Shown in pieces: positions 35,501-50,100 of a stretch of DNA of 64,000 nucleotides; the first letter of the stretch is position 1; each line of letters starts with the position of its first letter. The stretch is taken from positions 6,322,888 to 6,386,887 of the forward strand of contig HG738138.1 of the NCBI GenBank assembly GCA_000499405.2. Direction: 5' to 3'. A program made the position numbers and the translations under genes. The notes beneath the pieces are model-generated. The model saw only the letters and a program-made list of their open reading frames with translations. It ran no database searches and was not told the origin of the DNA. The stretch is from Onchocerca volvulus. Taxonomy: Eukaryota > Nematoda > Chromadorea > Rhabditida > Onchocercidae.

Positions 35501-38500
35501 GCGGGTAATTTTAATTGTTTTTTTTTCCTTTTTTGAATTCAGTCATCGAAGATTTATCATTTTGGTTGCTTTTTTCTTTTTCACAGCATTACATTTGCTG
35601 GCTTTATTTTGGATTTTTCTGTACAGTATACGTCGTTAAAGACTTGTCAATGGTGAATGTGCAGCTCCGTTTCTCACCAATCCATATGTTAATATGGGCA
35701 TGTATCTGGTTTATTATTGGACAACATTGATTGCAATGCTCATTCTTTACAAAGTATTTCATACCTTTTCCCATTTATCTACGATATACGTACTGTACTT
35801 TAACGTCCTATTATTTACAAAAATGACTTAAGTATTGTACCGACGTGATTCAGTAGTTTTCCTTCGCGGATCCATGAATCAAGCTCATTGCTTTTCTTTA
35901 ATTCCATCTCATCGCAATTCTCTGAAGTATAAATTTTTCTTCTTTCCCCTTCTAAACTTTCTCTACAGCACGTACTGTACTCAAATGATGAACACTTTTT
36001 ACTACTTATAAATGGTTATGAGTCGTTCTTGAGAATCATTTTTTGGAGCATTTTATCGCCTTTTCAGGGAATTCACAAAGTTACTAAAAAACTTGAAAAA
36101 AAAGCTGAAGCCAGGAATCAACGTCAGTTAGCTCTGTTACTCAGTCAGCGACTAGGAACCCAGGTGAACCTTTACTTCACTTGTGTTAAATGTATTAATT
36201 TATCATTTAAAATTATTATTTGGACCTGAACATAAATAAAAGAATGATGACACAGGTTGGTCTTAAACTACTGCTTTCGCAATCATATAATGCAGACAAT
36301 GACATTGCTGGGGAAAATGTTCACACTGCTGATGACGATGATTATCGTACGTTTACAACTAATGCTACAGTAAGTTATTTCACAGCATTACTATAGGATA
36401 TTGGTCCGGATAAAGTGAATTAAATTAATTATGAAGATGATTGATCCAATTTGGAACTGGTTTTAAAGAAATTAAAAAACAATCATGATCACAATATTTT
36501 ATTGATTCAGTGAGGTTAATTTTTCATGAACCAAGCATTTTAACAGTTTCTCGAATTCTCGATTTTTGGATATTAGGAAGAATGAGAGTGCGTAGAAACT
36601 GGTTTTGGTGAAAGTATTAAAAAAATTTTAGTTTTTTGCCCAATGAAGCACGATAAGATGATAAATACAATATGGCATAAATATATCTTCACTGAGAACT
36701 AACTCGATACATTCTCTATCCAAGTAATTTGCATTGTATGCAATGTTTATATTCATCTGTGTGTAAAAAAATTTTATGTATACGCAATTTGATACGTGCA
36801 GCTGAATGCCATTGTTTTGAAATGATTCGTCATAGTGAACAATTTTTACTGTAAGAAAGTGAAGAATATCCGTGAGCACTTACAGTATTTATCAGATTCT
36901 ATTGCAAGAATTTGCTTAAGCGTTTTAATTTATAGCATTCGGAATCTTTTTATATCTCATCTACACAATCAACACTTAAATTATAACTTCAAAATAATTT
37001 TGACACAGGTTGCCTTTGAGTTTTTTAAATTTTTTTCTTTAATTCCCATAGTTGATATTAATCTATATAAATAAAAATGTAAAATGTTCATTGTTACTTA
37101 CCACACAATGTTTCAAGTTTTTCATTGAATGATTTGAAATTTTGATACAACGTTGCATTCGAATAGGCGCATATTTAAGAACTTTCAGAAATTTAAGATT
37201 TTAACCAATGAACATTTACATTTTTATTTATATAGACTAGCTGGACCAGCCACGCTGAGCATAGAAGTTTTTGAAACGCCAAATTATCGAAGGTCATTGC
37301 CATTTTACTCTTTAGTAAATGGGAAGCATATTTTATCAATTGTTTGTTGTTGTATAGTTATTATAGAAGTTCTATTTCCTCGTTTGTTCTTCCTTACAAA
37401 TATTTTTATTGTTTATAATTCTCATTGCACAAATACTCCTGAATTGTATTTTGTTGAAATTTTTTTTGAATTTTTCTTTTTTGCGGATATCCTGAGTAAA
37501 AAAGAAATGATGATGCTAACATATTTATAGGATGGTAGTAAATGATATGAACTTAGATACGCTGACAACTTAAGCATAATAATAGTGATGAGAATTAATA
37601 TGAGAGTCAATATAATCTTTTTCAACATTATTCCTATAGCAAGTGATTCTGATTATGTCTGTAATCATACATTCATTATTTCATCGGATCATGCTGACAG
37701 CGTTCAACCAATATGCATTACAGTTAAATCTTCCTCATTTTTGATGACTTTTAAAAACTTCTATACTTTTCTACAATAAAACAACGTAGCAAAACTCTTA
37801 TCATGTGTGAGTGCTCTCACGACGATGTCATTTCTTATTAAAGAAATATATTAGCGTTATCGATCGTGAGTAGTCAATTTAATTTTATTTTTTTGAAGAA
37901 TTGTACTGCTGTCCATGCACTGTATAACCCTTCCGAAGATATAAAACGAGAAACGGTTGTCACTAAAGGATTTCCAATGAAATGGGTATCACAAATCAAG
38001 AATCATGTGACACGGAACTTTTTCAGTCCCAAATCTTCCTTTTCAGTTTCGACGTAAGTATCTTAAATAAGTTTTCCTGATATTTTAAAGATGTAAATAG
38101 ATGAGCTAAGTATCATTAACATTTATGAACGCATATTTCAGTGACTTTTATTCTCCTCCGACATTTTATTACTAAAAGCAATTCTCAAAATATGAATTGT
38201 TCTGCATTCTGTCATACATTTCCCCAAGAAATAAATCCATATTTGGCATTCTTATACAAGTAAACTATAACTACTTCGTTGTTTTCTACTGAATGCTACT
38301 CCATCTCTCAACAGATTTTAATTTTTCCAAAAAAGTTACTGGATTTGAAAGGTCATTTCGCGTTTCAGTACGTCATCGGTTGAAATTCTGGATTCAAAAA
38401 TGCCGGTAACTCAGCCTGCGGGACCAAAAATCCCACCTGTGACATTAAGTCGATATGGAAGCACCTCCAGAAATGAGAACAATGCAAAGCAAAGTTTCTT

Positions 38501-39261
38501 ATCTTCAACAACCTTTAGGCAAAGGTTATATATTTCAATGTAATATGCCGAAATTATTCTCACATTTTTTTCAGCTGCGTCCGTTTTGAAGTTTTTTAAC
38601 AAGAAATAAAACTGCTATCTTTATCCGTCTGACTCTAATCGGAAGCAAAGGAATTCAAAAAGAAATGAAAAAACCAAATAATTGGAAGTCTTTTATTTGG
38701 CTTTAAAAAAAAAAAAAAAAATGAGGGGGAGATCACTTCCCGTCATGCAAACAATTTCAGTAATACATCAACAGATTAATCACTGTACCTTGCTTTTCCT
38801 AGATAGCTGCAAACAAGAATATATTTCAGATCATCATGTGAATCATCATCTTTTTCGAACTTAAACATTAAAAGAAATAACCTTTTGCATTTTTCCTTCT
38901 CACCCATCACTTTACTTCAACGGAAACGTAAGCAAACAAAAGCTGAACGAAGAGCGCATAAAGCATTCAGGACAATTACCTTCATTGTTGGATGTTTTGC
39001 CATCCTCTGGTCACCCTATTACATCGCGGTTAGTTTTATAGTCTTCTACTTATGCAAATTTTTATGACGAAAATATTTGATTTTCAGGCAACGGTATATG
39101 GATTTTGTCGGCACTGCATACCATCATTGCTGTACACGCTCACTTATTACATGTGCTATCTTAATTCAAGTAGCAATCCTTTCGCTTATGCTCTGGCTAA
39201 CCGCCAGTTCCGTATCACCTTCTTGCGTATACTGCGGGGTGACTTCAGTAAAAATTCCTAA
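32524..39261 (+). CDS. gar-2: Muscarinic-type acetylcholine receptor, GAR-2-like GPCR
   Basis: Eleven phase-consistent exons give about 516 residues: 32524-32664, 32733-32834, 34814-34904, 35249-35504, 35642-35753, 36068-36163, 36256-36369, 37899-38053, 38369-38524, 38875-39028 and 39088-39261. All seven membrane segments are visible. TM1 is VNVWIIVVALSMETIFGNAM, TM2 has SLAVSDLIIG, TM3 has FLDYTLC with the amine-binding Asp and ends DRYLSVCH, TM4 has CSWLIPAFIFG, TM5 is YLVYYWTTLIAMLILYK, TM6 is CFAILWSPYYIA and TM7 is YYMCYLNSSSNPFAYAL. The N-terminus has N-glycosylation sites. The third intracellular loop (exons 6-10, over 190 residues) is long, as in muscarinic receptors. A neuronal or muscle plasma-membrane, G-protein-coupled role is inferred. 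The exon 10 acceptor (AAAAG, poor pyrimidine tract) is the weakest junction. The GAR-1 class is the alternative. Confidence 0.88.
32835..34813 (+). other. Long second intron of the receptor gene
   Basis: About 2 kb intron. It contains a short direct duplication at 34112-34172 (AGTAAATGAACGGTAA twice) and a GAT/GTTGA-rich low-complexity tract at about 34210-34370. No exon is needed here, because the flanking exons join in phase. Confidence 0.6.
36370..37898 (+). other. Intron 7 of the receptor gene
   Basis: About 1.5 kb intron inside the third intracellular loop coding region. Open frames here (for example 37153-37530) have no recognisable domain and the flanking exons join in phase without them. 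Confidence 0.55.
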
Positions 39262-40931
39262 ATTGAAATCTAACAACAAATCTCCACATCTTCAAACTGT
39301 ACTGTTCAAGGAATAATTGCTTGATTCTAACACAGGGTATCTTTTCAATGAAAGACAACTAACTGTACACCGAATAATTTTTCAAAAAAAAAAGAAACTG
39401 CTACTATAGCGGCAAATACTATTTTCACACTGGTCAAACATCGGATTTTGCAAGCGACAAAAGTCCTAATTAAACTATGAATAAGTAAAAGAAACGGCAA
39501 AAATACTTCTTAAAAATTTAATGAATGTAATCATCGACATTATCAGATTTGCGGGCTAAAATTCTGGACTAGAAATGCAGAAACATATCTCTTCGTATGT
39601 TATATTAAGTATATAAACATTTCATGAAACCGGTAGTTGTTATGAAAAAATAAACTGCTTCCTTAATTGTGATTGATGTCGGCATGAAAAAAAATAGTTC
39701 AGATTTACATGTGCAATACTTTCACTTATGTAAATGAGATGGCAGGGTATGTCTAGATGACAACTATTTCTAAAATTTATGATCGATTTCGCGAAGATTA
39801 AATACACTGTAGATGAGACAATTGACAAAATGAAGTTTATAGATAGTTTAGTTGATTCATTACTCTTCTTTGTGTATAATGTAAATTGTAAATTGGTAAA
39901 ATACCCTTATATTGCTGCTTAAATAGTTTTTATCATTAACTTGAGCAGTCAAAATAGAAAAAAGAAGATGTAATAGACACAAATTCATTTCCTCCCTCTC
40001 AAAAATCTATTTAACAAATGCGATAAAATGTACAAGATTGATGATAGAGATATCCTCCAATAGCGAGTTTGCTAAGTTCAAAAAATCCAAACATACCTAT
40101 GCGATCAAAAAAACTACTTTCCTTGTATTTCGCATGGAGATACTTAAACTTTATCGCTTGTATTACTGGAAATTTTCATTTACCGCAAATATAAAACATG
40201 TTAACGACGAAAGCAATCGTTTCGAATGCTACAAACTTTGTCTTTAATACGGTCAAATTTTTGGCCTGAACTTAATTCTTAATGTTTCCGATTCCTTCTG
40301 AATACGCGTTTAATGTAAGACTCAGTTAAGTATTCATTCAAATAATTAGAAATCTGTCGCACTATAAACACTAATCAATTCCAGCAAAATTTAGTACTAT
40401 AAATTCTAAACTTAAGACCCAACCGATTATCTTTTCCTTTAATTCAAAGAATCGGAAACATTCTGCTTCGATTTGAGGTATCAAATATTATGGGACATAT
40501 TCTCAAAGTGTAACTTCCACCAAATTTTCACAGATATTATATTTTAAAATCTTGAAAATTATACACGTAAGAATTATAATTTGAGGAAGAATGTGAAATA
40601 AAACATTCAAATACGATGTAAATTGAGCATCTGAAGAACATATACATGATAAATCGAGATTTATATCTTTTTACCTGCTTGTTTATTCTGAAACAGCCAT
40701 GAACTATGCAGTCCTTTTTTAAACGCTGATTATGAGTAGATCAGCTGACAGATAAATAAGGTGGATCATAAGATGCAATAATTATTTTATATATTGTCAT
40801 ATGCAATAACATAATTTTCGGAACGGAAAATTCGGAAACAGTGAAATTAATACATTAAAAGCGGAAATATTTTTAACAAAGATATTATAGTAATTACTGG
40901 CTGTCAAATGCATGCTTCACATCATGTAGCC

Positions 40932-40964
<33 letters not shown>

Positions 40965-41115
40965 GCAATACTACCCAAAAGAAATTGTATTCATCAATAT
41001 CCATCCAAACTATAAATAAGATAGAGAAATTTAACAGTAAATAGAATTTTCAAAGAAACAATGAACATTACCCGCAGGTTTCCTATTCGTACAATAACAA
41101 TAAACAAAGTTCCCA
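39262..41115. other. Tail-to-tail intergenic region, gar-2-like / epg-7-like
   Basis: Holds the 3' ends of two convergent genes. AATAAA at about 39648 could serve the receptor. TTTATT at about 40682 (AATAAA on the minus strand) could serve the FIP200 homologue. A run of roughly 29 A lies at about 40934-40962. No other gene was seen. Confidence 0.5.
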
Positions 41116-44100
41116 TTACACATCAGCATGACGTCGAATACTCGATGAGTCTATCTGCAGTGCTTCTACCTCCACCCGATAAAACTTCGTCCCAACTTTC
41201 AAATTGTAACTGGAAAAGTGAAATTAATTTGAAAAAATGAGAACTATGTGAAACAGTTCCGAAAAGATCAGATGATCTCTAGATAAAGTTATCCCTCTCA
41301 TTAGGTTTTCGAGATAACAACACTACTCAATGAAAACGATAACACATACTAACCGATTATCCGTTTTACGTATTTTGCATAATTCCAAGCGGGTAGTTAT
41401 TGCCATCAGCCAGTTAGGACGTTGACTAACCGCAGCGACGGCTGCTGCCTGTCGGTCCCACTTTACTCCCATGCGTTTCAAACTGCTTTCCTTGACAAAG
41501 TGAAATATTGGAGAAACACTAAAATATGTCTTAGCAGCAATTTTTATTCATGTAAGATTCTGATTATGATTTGAAAATCATTTTTTTGTCAACAGTAAAC
41601 TATTAATTATTAAAATGAATGAATATGTCAAAAGTTCCTTTTATGACGTGTAAAACAGCTCACTGCAATGGTACAATGATACCAGCAGAAAAGCGGAATA
41701 TGACCATTGATAACTTCAATCAGATAATGAAAATGCAGCACCGTTAATATATCGCAAATTTAGTTAATGCAGGATTAGCGATAAATATGGATATTCTGTG
41801 GATAAGTGTCATAAAATATCATCCTAGCTAGTGATATAAAAAGGAAGGAGACGGTCCGATGAGCATTTTAGATTGTCCTTCGTTAGTAAGTGTATACTAA
41901 CTTATAGCTAAGAGGAATTGTAAAAAAAGAAAGATGTGGCCACTAATAAAACTGAAAAAAAGTTAGCCATGACATCGACGAAGAAGTGATGGAGTGTAAG
42001 ATATGCGACTAATGAATGGGTAATAAGACTTTATACCATTGAGTGAATGAAGATATAGAAGTGAATTCAAGGGAAGCAACGTATAACAGATTACCTGACT
42101 TGACTGCATAATAACATTTCAACAATACGAGAGCATTATGCGAAAAATTCGAGCAATTTTGATGATTTACCACGTGGATGGCAATATACTTTATGAAAAC
42201 TTTTGCCTTGAAACTTAAAATAGGCATCCTTACCAAGTAGATGGAAAAAGTTCTATTGTATGACTAAGTGCTAACAATGTTAAATGATTTCTTTCAAATC
42301 AGCTTCGGACAAAATAGAAGCATATTTCCATTCACCACTGCACTAAACTCTGATTTATGTAATGCTACTTTACACTAAATAATGAGTTTGTTTTCCCTTA
42401 CAGAAATATTACAAACAAGAATCATTAATAAAATTCATGAAAAAAGACTAGCCTGAACAATATATAGGCATTATGTGGCTCACTCCAAACAATCAAGACA
42501 GCACAGTATTCATGAATGTCCTGCACTGTAATCATTGTTCGCATCTCTCGCAGTGATATAATTGTTTGAACAGTAGCTGGTCTCACTGTGACTGGTGCAA
42601 TATCTTCATCCGAATCTGCCTGAAAAGATAATATCAATCGAAGGACAGCCCTGAAGAATATGTATATGAAGAAACAAACAAAAATATTTTCATTATACTC
42701 CTCTTCACTCAAATTCACAGAATCAAGAGAGTGAGACTACGCATGACTACGGAACTTTAAAGTTTGTCGATATTTACCTGAGCTCTTCGTTCTTCATCTG
42801 TGTTTTCATCATTTTCCAAATCTTTATTTTCATCTTCAGTCCTTATTTCTGAGGATTCCATTATACTTGAAGCTGCCAAAAAAAAAAAAAAAAAGAAAAA
42901 TTATTAATGGAAGTGCCAATTTATAACTCCGTAATTACAATATTCTAGCAGAAAGCAATATGAACAATCAGCAATGACGGTTACAAGAAAATAAGGGGAG
43001 TAATAAACACTCAGCATGAACATGAAATCTTCACGATGTTTTATGCTCAATTAGCAGATTCAAAGCGCTAGCTATCAATATAGCCAAAAGCGTAATTTTG
43101 AGATTGATGAAACAATTTAGATATTTTGGAAATTTATTATTTGGATATATCGTGAAACTATCTTAAAAGTTCATTGCAATAACAAGCAAGAGAAAATCAT
43201 ACCATGACTAACAATAAAAGATTTCAAGAGACATTCTCTGGATAGGTCGTTAGGTACTGAACTAACAACAGTACGCTCTTGAGAATCAATCGATTCAGAT
43301 CTGGAATGTAACAATTTTGCTACTAACCGAATTTTATTTCCAAATAAAAGATAAAAGGTGAATAAACTTACGCAACTGAATATTTCTCCTTCGTATGAAT
43401 TGGAACTCTGTCAAGCAAAGAGTTTTCGTGAGCAACTGTGCACTTTTCCTGAAAATTTCAGATCCAGTATTCAAAAAATTAGTGAAAATCTATATTAACC
43501 TCACGTTCTCCAATATACAAAGAGATCAAAGCATATTTCTCTCTATCTGAATTTTATGACAGCCATCTCACTTTTCAGTCTTTTATTTTAAATTGTTCTC
43601 ATGAAAAGGTACATAAACAGTAAAGTCCTAAACTTGGCATAGTCATGTTTCAAAATCTTAGTCTAATCAAAAAATCACAATGGCGTATCTAAGTGATTTG
43701 AACACAGAGAAAATAAATTTTTCAACTAAAGTGTAATAATAATAGAATAGTGTATAATAAGATGATTTCTGAAGGTAGAAATGAACTGAACATTTTTGAA
43801 ATTCTAAATTTTTAGTAATGTTATATAACCTCGCATTCTTTTCCGCAGCTAGCTCCGGTATCATCGCTCGTGAATGCGCTAGTGGTATTTCCAGCACTTT
43901 CGTTAACAACGCTTTCTCGAAGCTTATGTAAAGCTGCCTTCAGTGAATCGATTTCCTTATTCTTTCTCTAGAACGAAAAATAACAAAATTTTTCTGTCAG
44001 ATAAATCAGCTATAAATTTCAAAACTGATTATTTTCAAATTCTTTGTTGATTCATTAATCATAAAATGATGCACATTATACGAACCTTTATTTCTTCACT

Positions 44101-47100
44101 GTGTGATGAAACTTGACGTTCCAGTGCCAATTCGTAATCAACAACTAAAGTTTTATACATTTCATTTCTTTCGACTTCCATTCTACAAAATCGACATATA
44201 AAAAGCCAAGAAAAAAAAAATAAATAAATAAAGCAAAAATCGGATCACTTTCATAAGTGAAAACTTATATGGAACTGATGAGAACAGAATATATGAAACT
44301 CAGAATTTTTCTGGATTTAAACAACAAATCACAATATATAATATGGAAAATAAGAGACAGCATACTTGGCCACAATATTTTCTGCACTTGACTGTTGTTC
44401 ACGAAGTTGTGAAATTTCCTTTTTCTGAAGTTCAATGACTTGCCGGAGTTCAGAAACAAGAACAACATCACCCTAAAAAATTCATGAATAAATCATCATC
44501 GTACAAAAAATAATTAATACTACTAATTAAGCATATTTTGTTCAAAAAATAAGAATTAAGTTCCAATGTCTACGACTGGAAACTTTTATATACGAAATGA
44601 CGTTTTAGCCAGACCAACAACTTAAAGTGTAAGATACCATCATGAACGACTCTTCCAATTTATCCTCTGTTTCAGTTTCAACGGCAGCGTCTTTGCAGAT
44701 AGGCTTATTGGGCTGATCAGAAACAGAAATTGTCTTTCTACATCCAACAAACGTAATTAACGAGTTGTTTATTCGTCTTAATGCTTCATCCGTATATTCT
44801 TTAGTTTGATTTTCAGCAAGAATCAATTCTTGTTTCAAGTGCATCAGCTGCTAAAATTTTTATATAAAATAATAAACATTATGATTATAATGATACTCTA
44901 CAATCCTACTTGGAACAGAAAAATTTGAAGAAAGCTAACCAGCGAAAGTCTCTTCAACCCATCCTGTAAGCAGAGCAGATTTTCAGACTGAGATCTTTCA
45001 AATACGTCGGCAATCTGCAATGAAAATTCCTTAGAGTATCTCAGGATTTGGTCATCACATAAAATCTCAGGATCTGGTGATTATAAGAATTGATACTGGA
45101 ATAATGCTTGAAGAATGAAGCTTGAAATAAATAAAAATATGAACCAAAATATTCAGGAATTACAATGAGTTTACCCTCTGCTGATAACTGATATGATCTT
45201 CGGGTGTACCAAACTGACTAGATTTGTCTGATTTTGGCTGTAATAAAAATATTCTAGTTAAAAAATAGGTCAAATATTCCCTATAAATGACATTAGAAGA
45301 AATTAAAGATAAAATGTTTCACAGTATCACAGTTCATCACATACAAAACGCCACAGAAAAAGTATTCATAGACATAAATTACTCACCTTCACTGAATTTC
45401 CTTCTTCGATTAATGGCGCAACGACCTGAAATGCAGATGTACCATTCTGAGGTATCGCGATCGGTTCACTTTTTACAACATTCAATCCTGTGTATGCTTT
45501 ACATTCAATTTCTACCTCAGTTTCAACAGTCTGAAATTCCATAATAATTTTATTAAGCAAATAAAGAATAATTCTATTAAGCAAAACTTTAATAAGATTA
45601 TGTTCTCATATTGTTTTTCAAGTAATCCAATTTCCAGTCATCAAATTCCGCAAAACAACACTATTTTTGTGAAATAAATACGGCTGGAATGGTTAAACTT
45701 CAAAGTTGTTAAACATAATTTGGCTGTGAATATAACTTATGAATACACCGTTCCAATTCGTGCTTCGAAATGAATTAAATATCAAGCATAGTTTATATGT
45801 GCTTTGCAGTTAATATTTATTTGATCATAGAAACTGAAAAAATTGTCTTTCATCCAAAAATAGTTGATAAAACAAAGCAAATGCGGACGGATGAGTGAAA
45901 AATAACATGAAGAGAGCTAGAAAGCTGACGAGGCAACATGACAGGAAAGCGAAAATTTTTAGACTATTTGGAGATTAGGAAACTTCATATATATCCCTTC
46001 ATCAAATGTGAAAGAACAAAAGCAAACATAATATTTAATAGCTTCACGCCCAGCAATAGTTTCAGATTTTGTTGTAATACATCACAGTAGAATCTTTTTG
46101 TTATGATTTCAGAAATTTGAAAAAAAAAAAAAAAAGACCTCTAAAGAATGAGCAGCTAAACAAAAGCAATTATCCAGTTAAGGTCAAACGACAACGTTGT
46201 ATGAAAACCATTGTTTCAAACTCATAACATTACTAGCATCACTTTTGCTTTACCCGTGGAGAGATTTAAGATAACCGATGACCTACCATTAGTCGACTAC
46301 CGTAGATTTCTCTTTTTGCTAAAATTAAAAGTAAACCGTAACATTACAGAGGAACTGTAACCCATGAATAATATAAATGAGCAAAATTTCTGCCGCAACT
46401 TTCACTCCTTTTATTCGTCTGACTTGGTCCAAGAAACATTTTTTCAGGATGCGATAAAAGCAGTTACCAGATTAACTATTAAAGGCAATATACACGGGAA
46501 CAATTTTGGATAAAGTATGAATTTTTGACTATTACACATAATATTTTTATGAACTTTAAAAGCAATACCTCATTATGTGAGGCATCAAAAAGGGATGCAA
46601 GTGAGTTAAGTGGCTTTGCAGGAGATTCTTCCACCATGTCCAAACTCAACGTAGAGCCAAATCGTGACGGTGGTGATTTGGCTAGCATTGTTGCATTTGA
46701 GGGTAAAGCATCCAAATTTTCGTCACCACTGAAGATAACAGTAGATAGCTATGACCAATGGAAAGATAGAAACGATAAACAGAGGATAAATTTCTAAGCA
46801 TTTAATATAAAAACCTACCAGGAAATATAGAATACTGATTTATTGTGGCTAAAATTTTTCATCATTTTTAAAAAATTCTAATTTATTGTTTTTCTCCGGA
46901 AGGTAAGCGATAACAAAAAATAAAGTATAACCTGAATATTTTAAATAATTTTTTATCGCTATCACTAAATGAGTTGCTAAATTTTATCGCTAAATGAAAG
47001 AAGTAATTACCTCAACCAATGTGTAGATGGGAAGTTTTTGTTCAAATTTGCAACGTTGATTGTAGTATCAGTTGTGTAGAATGATTCTTCTCTTTTTAAA

Positions 47101-50100
47101 ACTGGAGGAGTCATTTGTGCACCAGATGCAAGTCGTGGATCTCTGACAGAAAGTCGCTGATAAATAAAGGGATCTGTCACTCGTAGCAAATTTGCTAAAC
47201 ACGGAACGGCCTAAATAACAAATCCATTAATAATAACTTCGCTGAAATGATGACAGCTCAAATCAGTATTGAGGATGATGAAATTATGGCCATTGTTCAG
47301 AAAAATTCCAGCATACCTGTCTCAAAGTCCTCAGATCCGTTGGAGCTACAGGAGGCAAATTTTTATCAAAATATGCCAAGCTGCTGGGAGCAAAGTTAGG
47401 AAAATTATCGAACATGCCCGGAAATAACTGTTTTAGAAAGTGTCGTCCTAATTTTTGTTTGAATACTTCGCGTACAGATGTTTCTTCCGTGACCAAAGCA
47501 ATACTTTTTTCCATGAATGAAGTAAACCATGATTCGAATTCCTATCAAAGGTAATAAATTAGCACATTCAAAATTACAGTGCTGCATTAAAACATTTAAA
47601 AAAATTCAGATAACGAACTGGCTGCAGTACACTTCGGCGGAGACACTCAGTGAGCGCTGTGGCAAACATTATTGGACTCTCTTTCACTTGTCGAATAATA
47701 TCAAGTCGGTTCCGTAAAGCAATATATTTTTCTTCAAATAAAATTATCTGATTGTTCGTGGTATGCAATCTATCATAGACCTGAAAAAAAATCATTTTTG
47801 CATTATAATTCTGTTTAATAAACCAAAATTTCCAATCCATTTAACATCTCCCATGTTGAGTAGCACGAGACATATAAAGAGGAATGCATAAACTTTTTTT
47901 TTTTCGACACCCAATATTTGACAGTAAAAATAACCTGCAATATCCATCCCCGGAGTCTCGTTCTAATATTATTTAGCAACTCGATTTTGGACTGCTGAAA
48001 AGCTTTTCCCATTTTCTGCATTTGTTCAATTAGTTTCTTGACTTCCAACATTTTTTCCCGCTGATTCAATATAACATCCTGTAAAATAAACAGCTTACCT
48101 TCTGCAACCAATGGAAATGCAATTATGCTACATTCTTCTTGAAAGATAACTTAAAAATTAATAAAAAACAAAACTTTACTCTGGTAGATTGCGAATCAAT
48201 AGCCGGTTGCGATACAGCAAAACATAAATCTTTCAGCACTTTTGTTTCTTCTGGAACGTTGTGTTGATAAGGTAGGTAAATAAATTCGGTATTATTTTAG
48301 AAATCTTACCCTAAAGCCATAAAATCATGGCAAGCATTAATCTGTTTTTCAAAACAAAAGATGACTGCAGAAACCAACTTAAAAGTTGAAATCAACAACG
48401 CATTTAATAAAGTGAAAACGTAATGAAACTAACGCTCTTTACTGTGGAACATTGCATCTAACTGCGTAAGGCGAGTATTTATACCACGAATATTACGCAT
48501 TTCAGGATTACTGACTTTCTCACTGACATATTTCATATTAGATACCACCTGTTTATATTCTGTATCGCTCATCTGCAATTAGAAGTGTAATAATTTTATA
48601 GGAAACAATGTCAAAAATTTATCGCATATCTTCTCATATTATGATGGCAGAAAGCTAAAATATTTAAAAAATTGAAAAGCGTTGGAGTTTATTAACTTGC
48701 GATATTTTTGCATGAGTATCTAACATGGTCAATGTGAGCCTATACTGAGTTCTGATTCTGAGGTCGTCACTACTGAAGCATAAAGATTTTTGGTGGTAGG
48801 ATGCAAAAGTGTTGTGAACGTATGAATAAACAAAAGCGCGAAAAAAACATACACTATTTCATGGAAATTAAAACATGTTATGAACATTCTGCATTTCTAA
48901 CTACATAATCTTGGTGAATTACAATAGTAACAAAGTTGTAAAGATGATGATGCTTGAAATAGCACCTTAGACAAGAGCATATTAACTTGCTCCGACATTT
49001 CCTCCAACGAATTCTGCGGATCGGCACGAGCAATATACTCGTAAAGTGTGCATTCTTCAGTAGCCTTCGATGACCCTTGCAATTTGTATGAATTTGACAA
49101 TAAGGCTGACGGAATTTTAATCTAAAAGAATTCTTGAAAGATCAATGCCCTATAAAAGGTGGAAACTATAAATACAGTATCTCTTACACAAGAAAACAGT
49201 ACATCATAAAACATGAGTACTAACCTGTTGCAAAGTACAAAGGACGTTATCGAAATCTTGCAGCAAGGTTTCAGCTTTAGTTTTCATTGTTTTCAAACGT
49301 TCGTAGCGAGATAAAAAACGTTCGCATTTTTTCTCAATTTGAGTTCGTGAATCATAAAGATTAGATATTAGTGCTAACCATCCCTGCAAAATGCAAAATT
49401 CAGTTTCCATAATAGTAGAATTGCTTATAATAATATAAAATGAAGCGACACATAATAATGGAAATGATGAACTTACTTGATACAAAAGTTGATGATCTTG
49501 AACTAGACGAGCACAAAATTGCAAACTTCTTTCAGCAACTTTTAATCCCAAACGTCCAGCATCGCAATAGCGCGTAATCAGTGGCCTTGATATAGTTGAG
49601 TTATCAAGAACACGCAGCTCATCGTACAAACCTAATATTACCTTTTAATATGGAATAACATAGTTCAGTTTTTTAAAAGTAAGTATTCAAATTCGGCAAA
49701 ATTAGACTAAAAAACTGTAGCCTTTAAAAAACTAATATTAGCTAAATTCTAAGCATATATAATGTTTGTTTAATTTAATAATGTCGAAGTAATACAATCA
49801 AATAGCTTTTTCGGCATGTCAATCCGGGAAAAAAGAAAAAACAATCTGATCAGAAGATGGAAACTTCAAGACACTGAAGTAGTAATATTGGATAAAAATG
49901 GCAGTTTTGTCTGTCATATACATATATATGGCGTACCTGCGCATAATGTGCACAGTTCATCACTATTTGTCGGCTCTGTGCATTGACTGTCTTCTTTATA
50001 TAATTTACGGAACAGGAATAATGGATTTGACTCCGTACCAGCTCCTTGGTAATGTGATACCTGCTTTTCCGATTGCAATCCTTCCCCTCCAGAAACAAGC

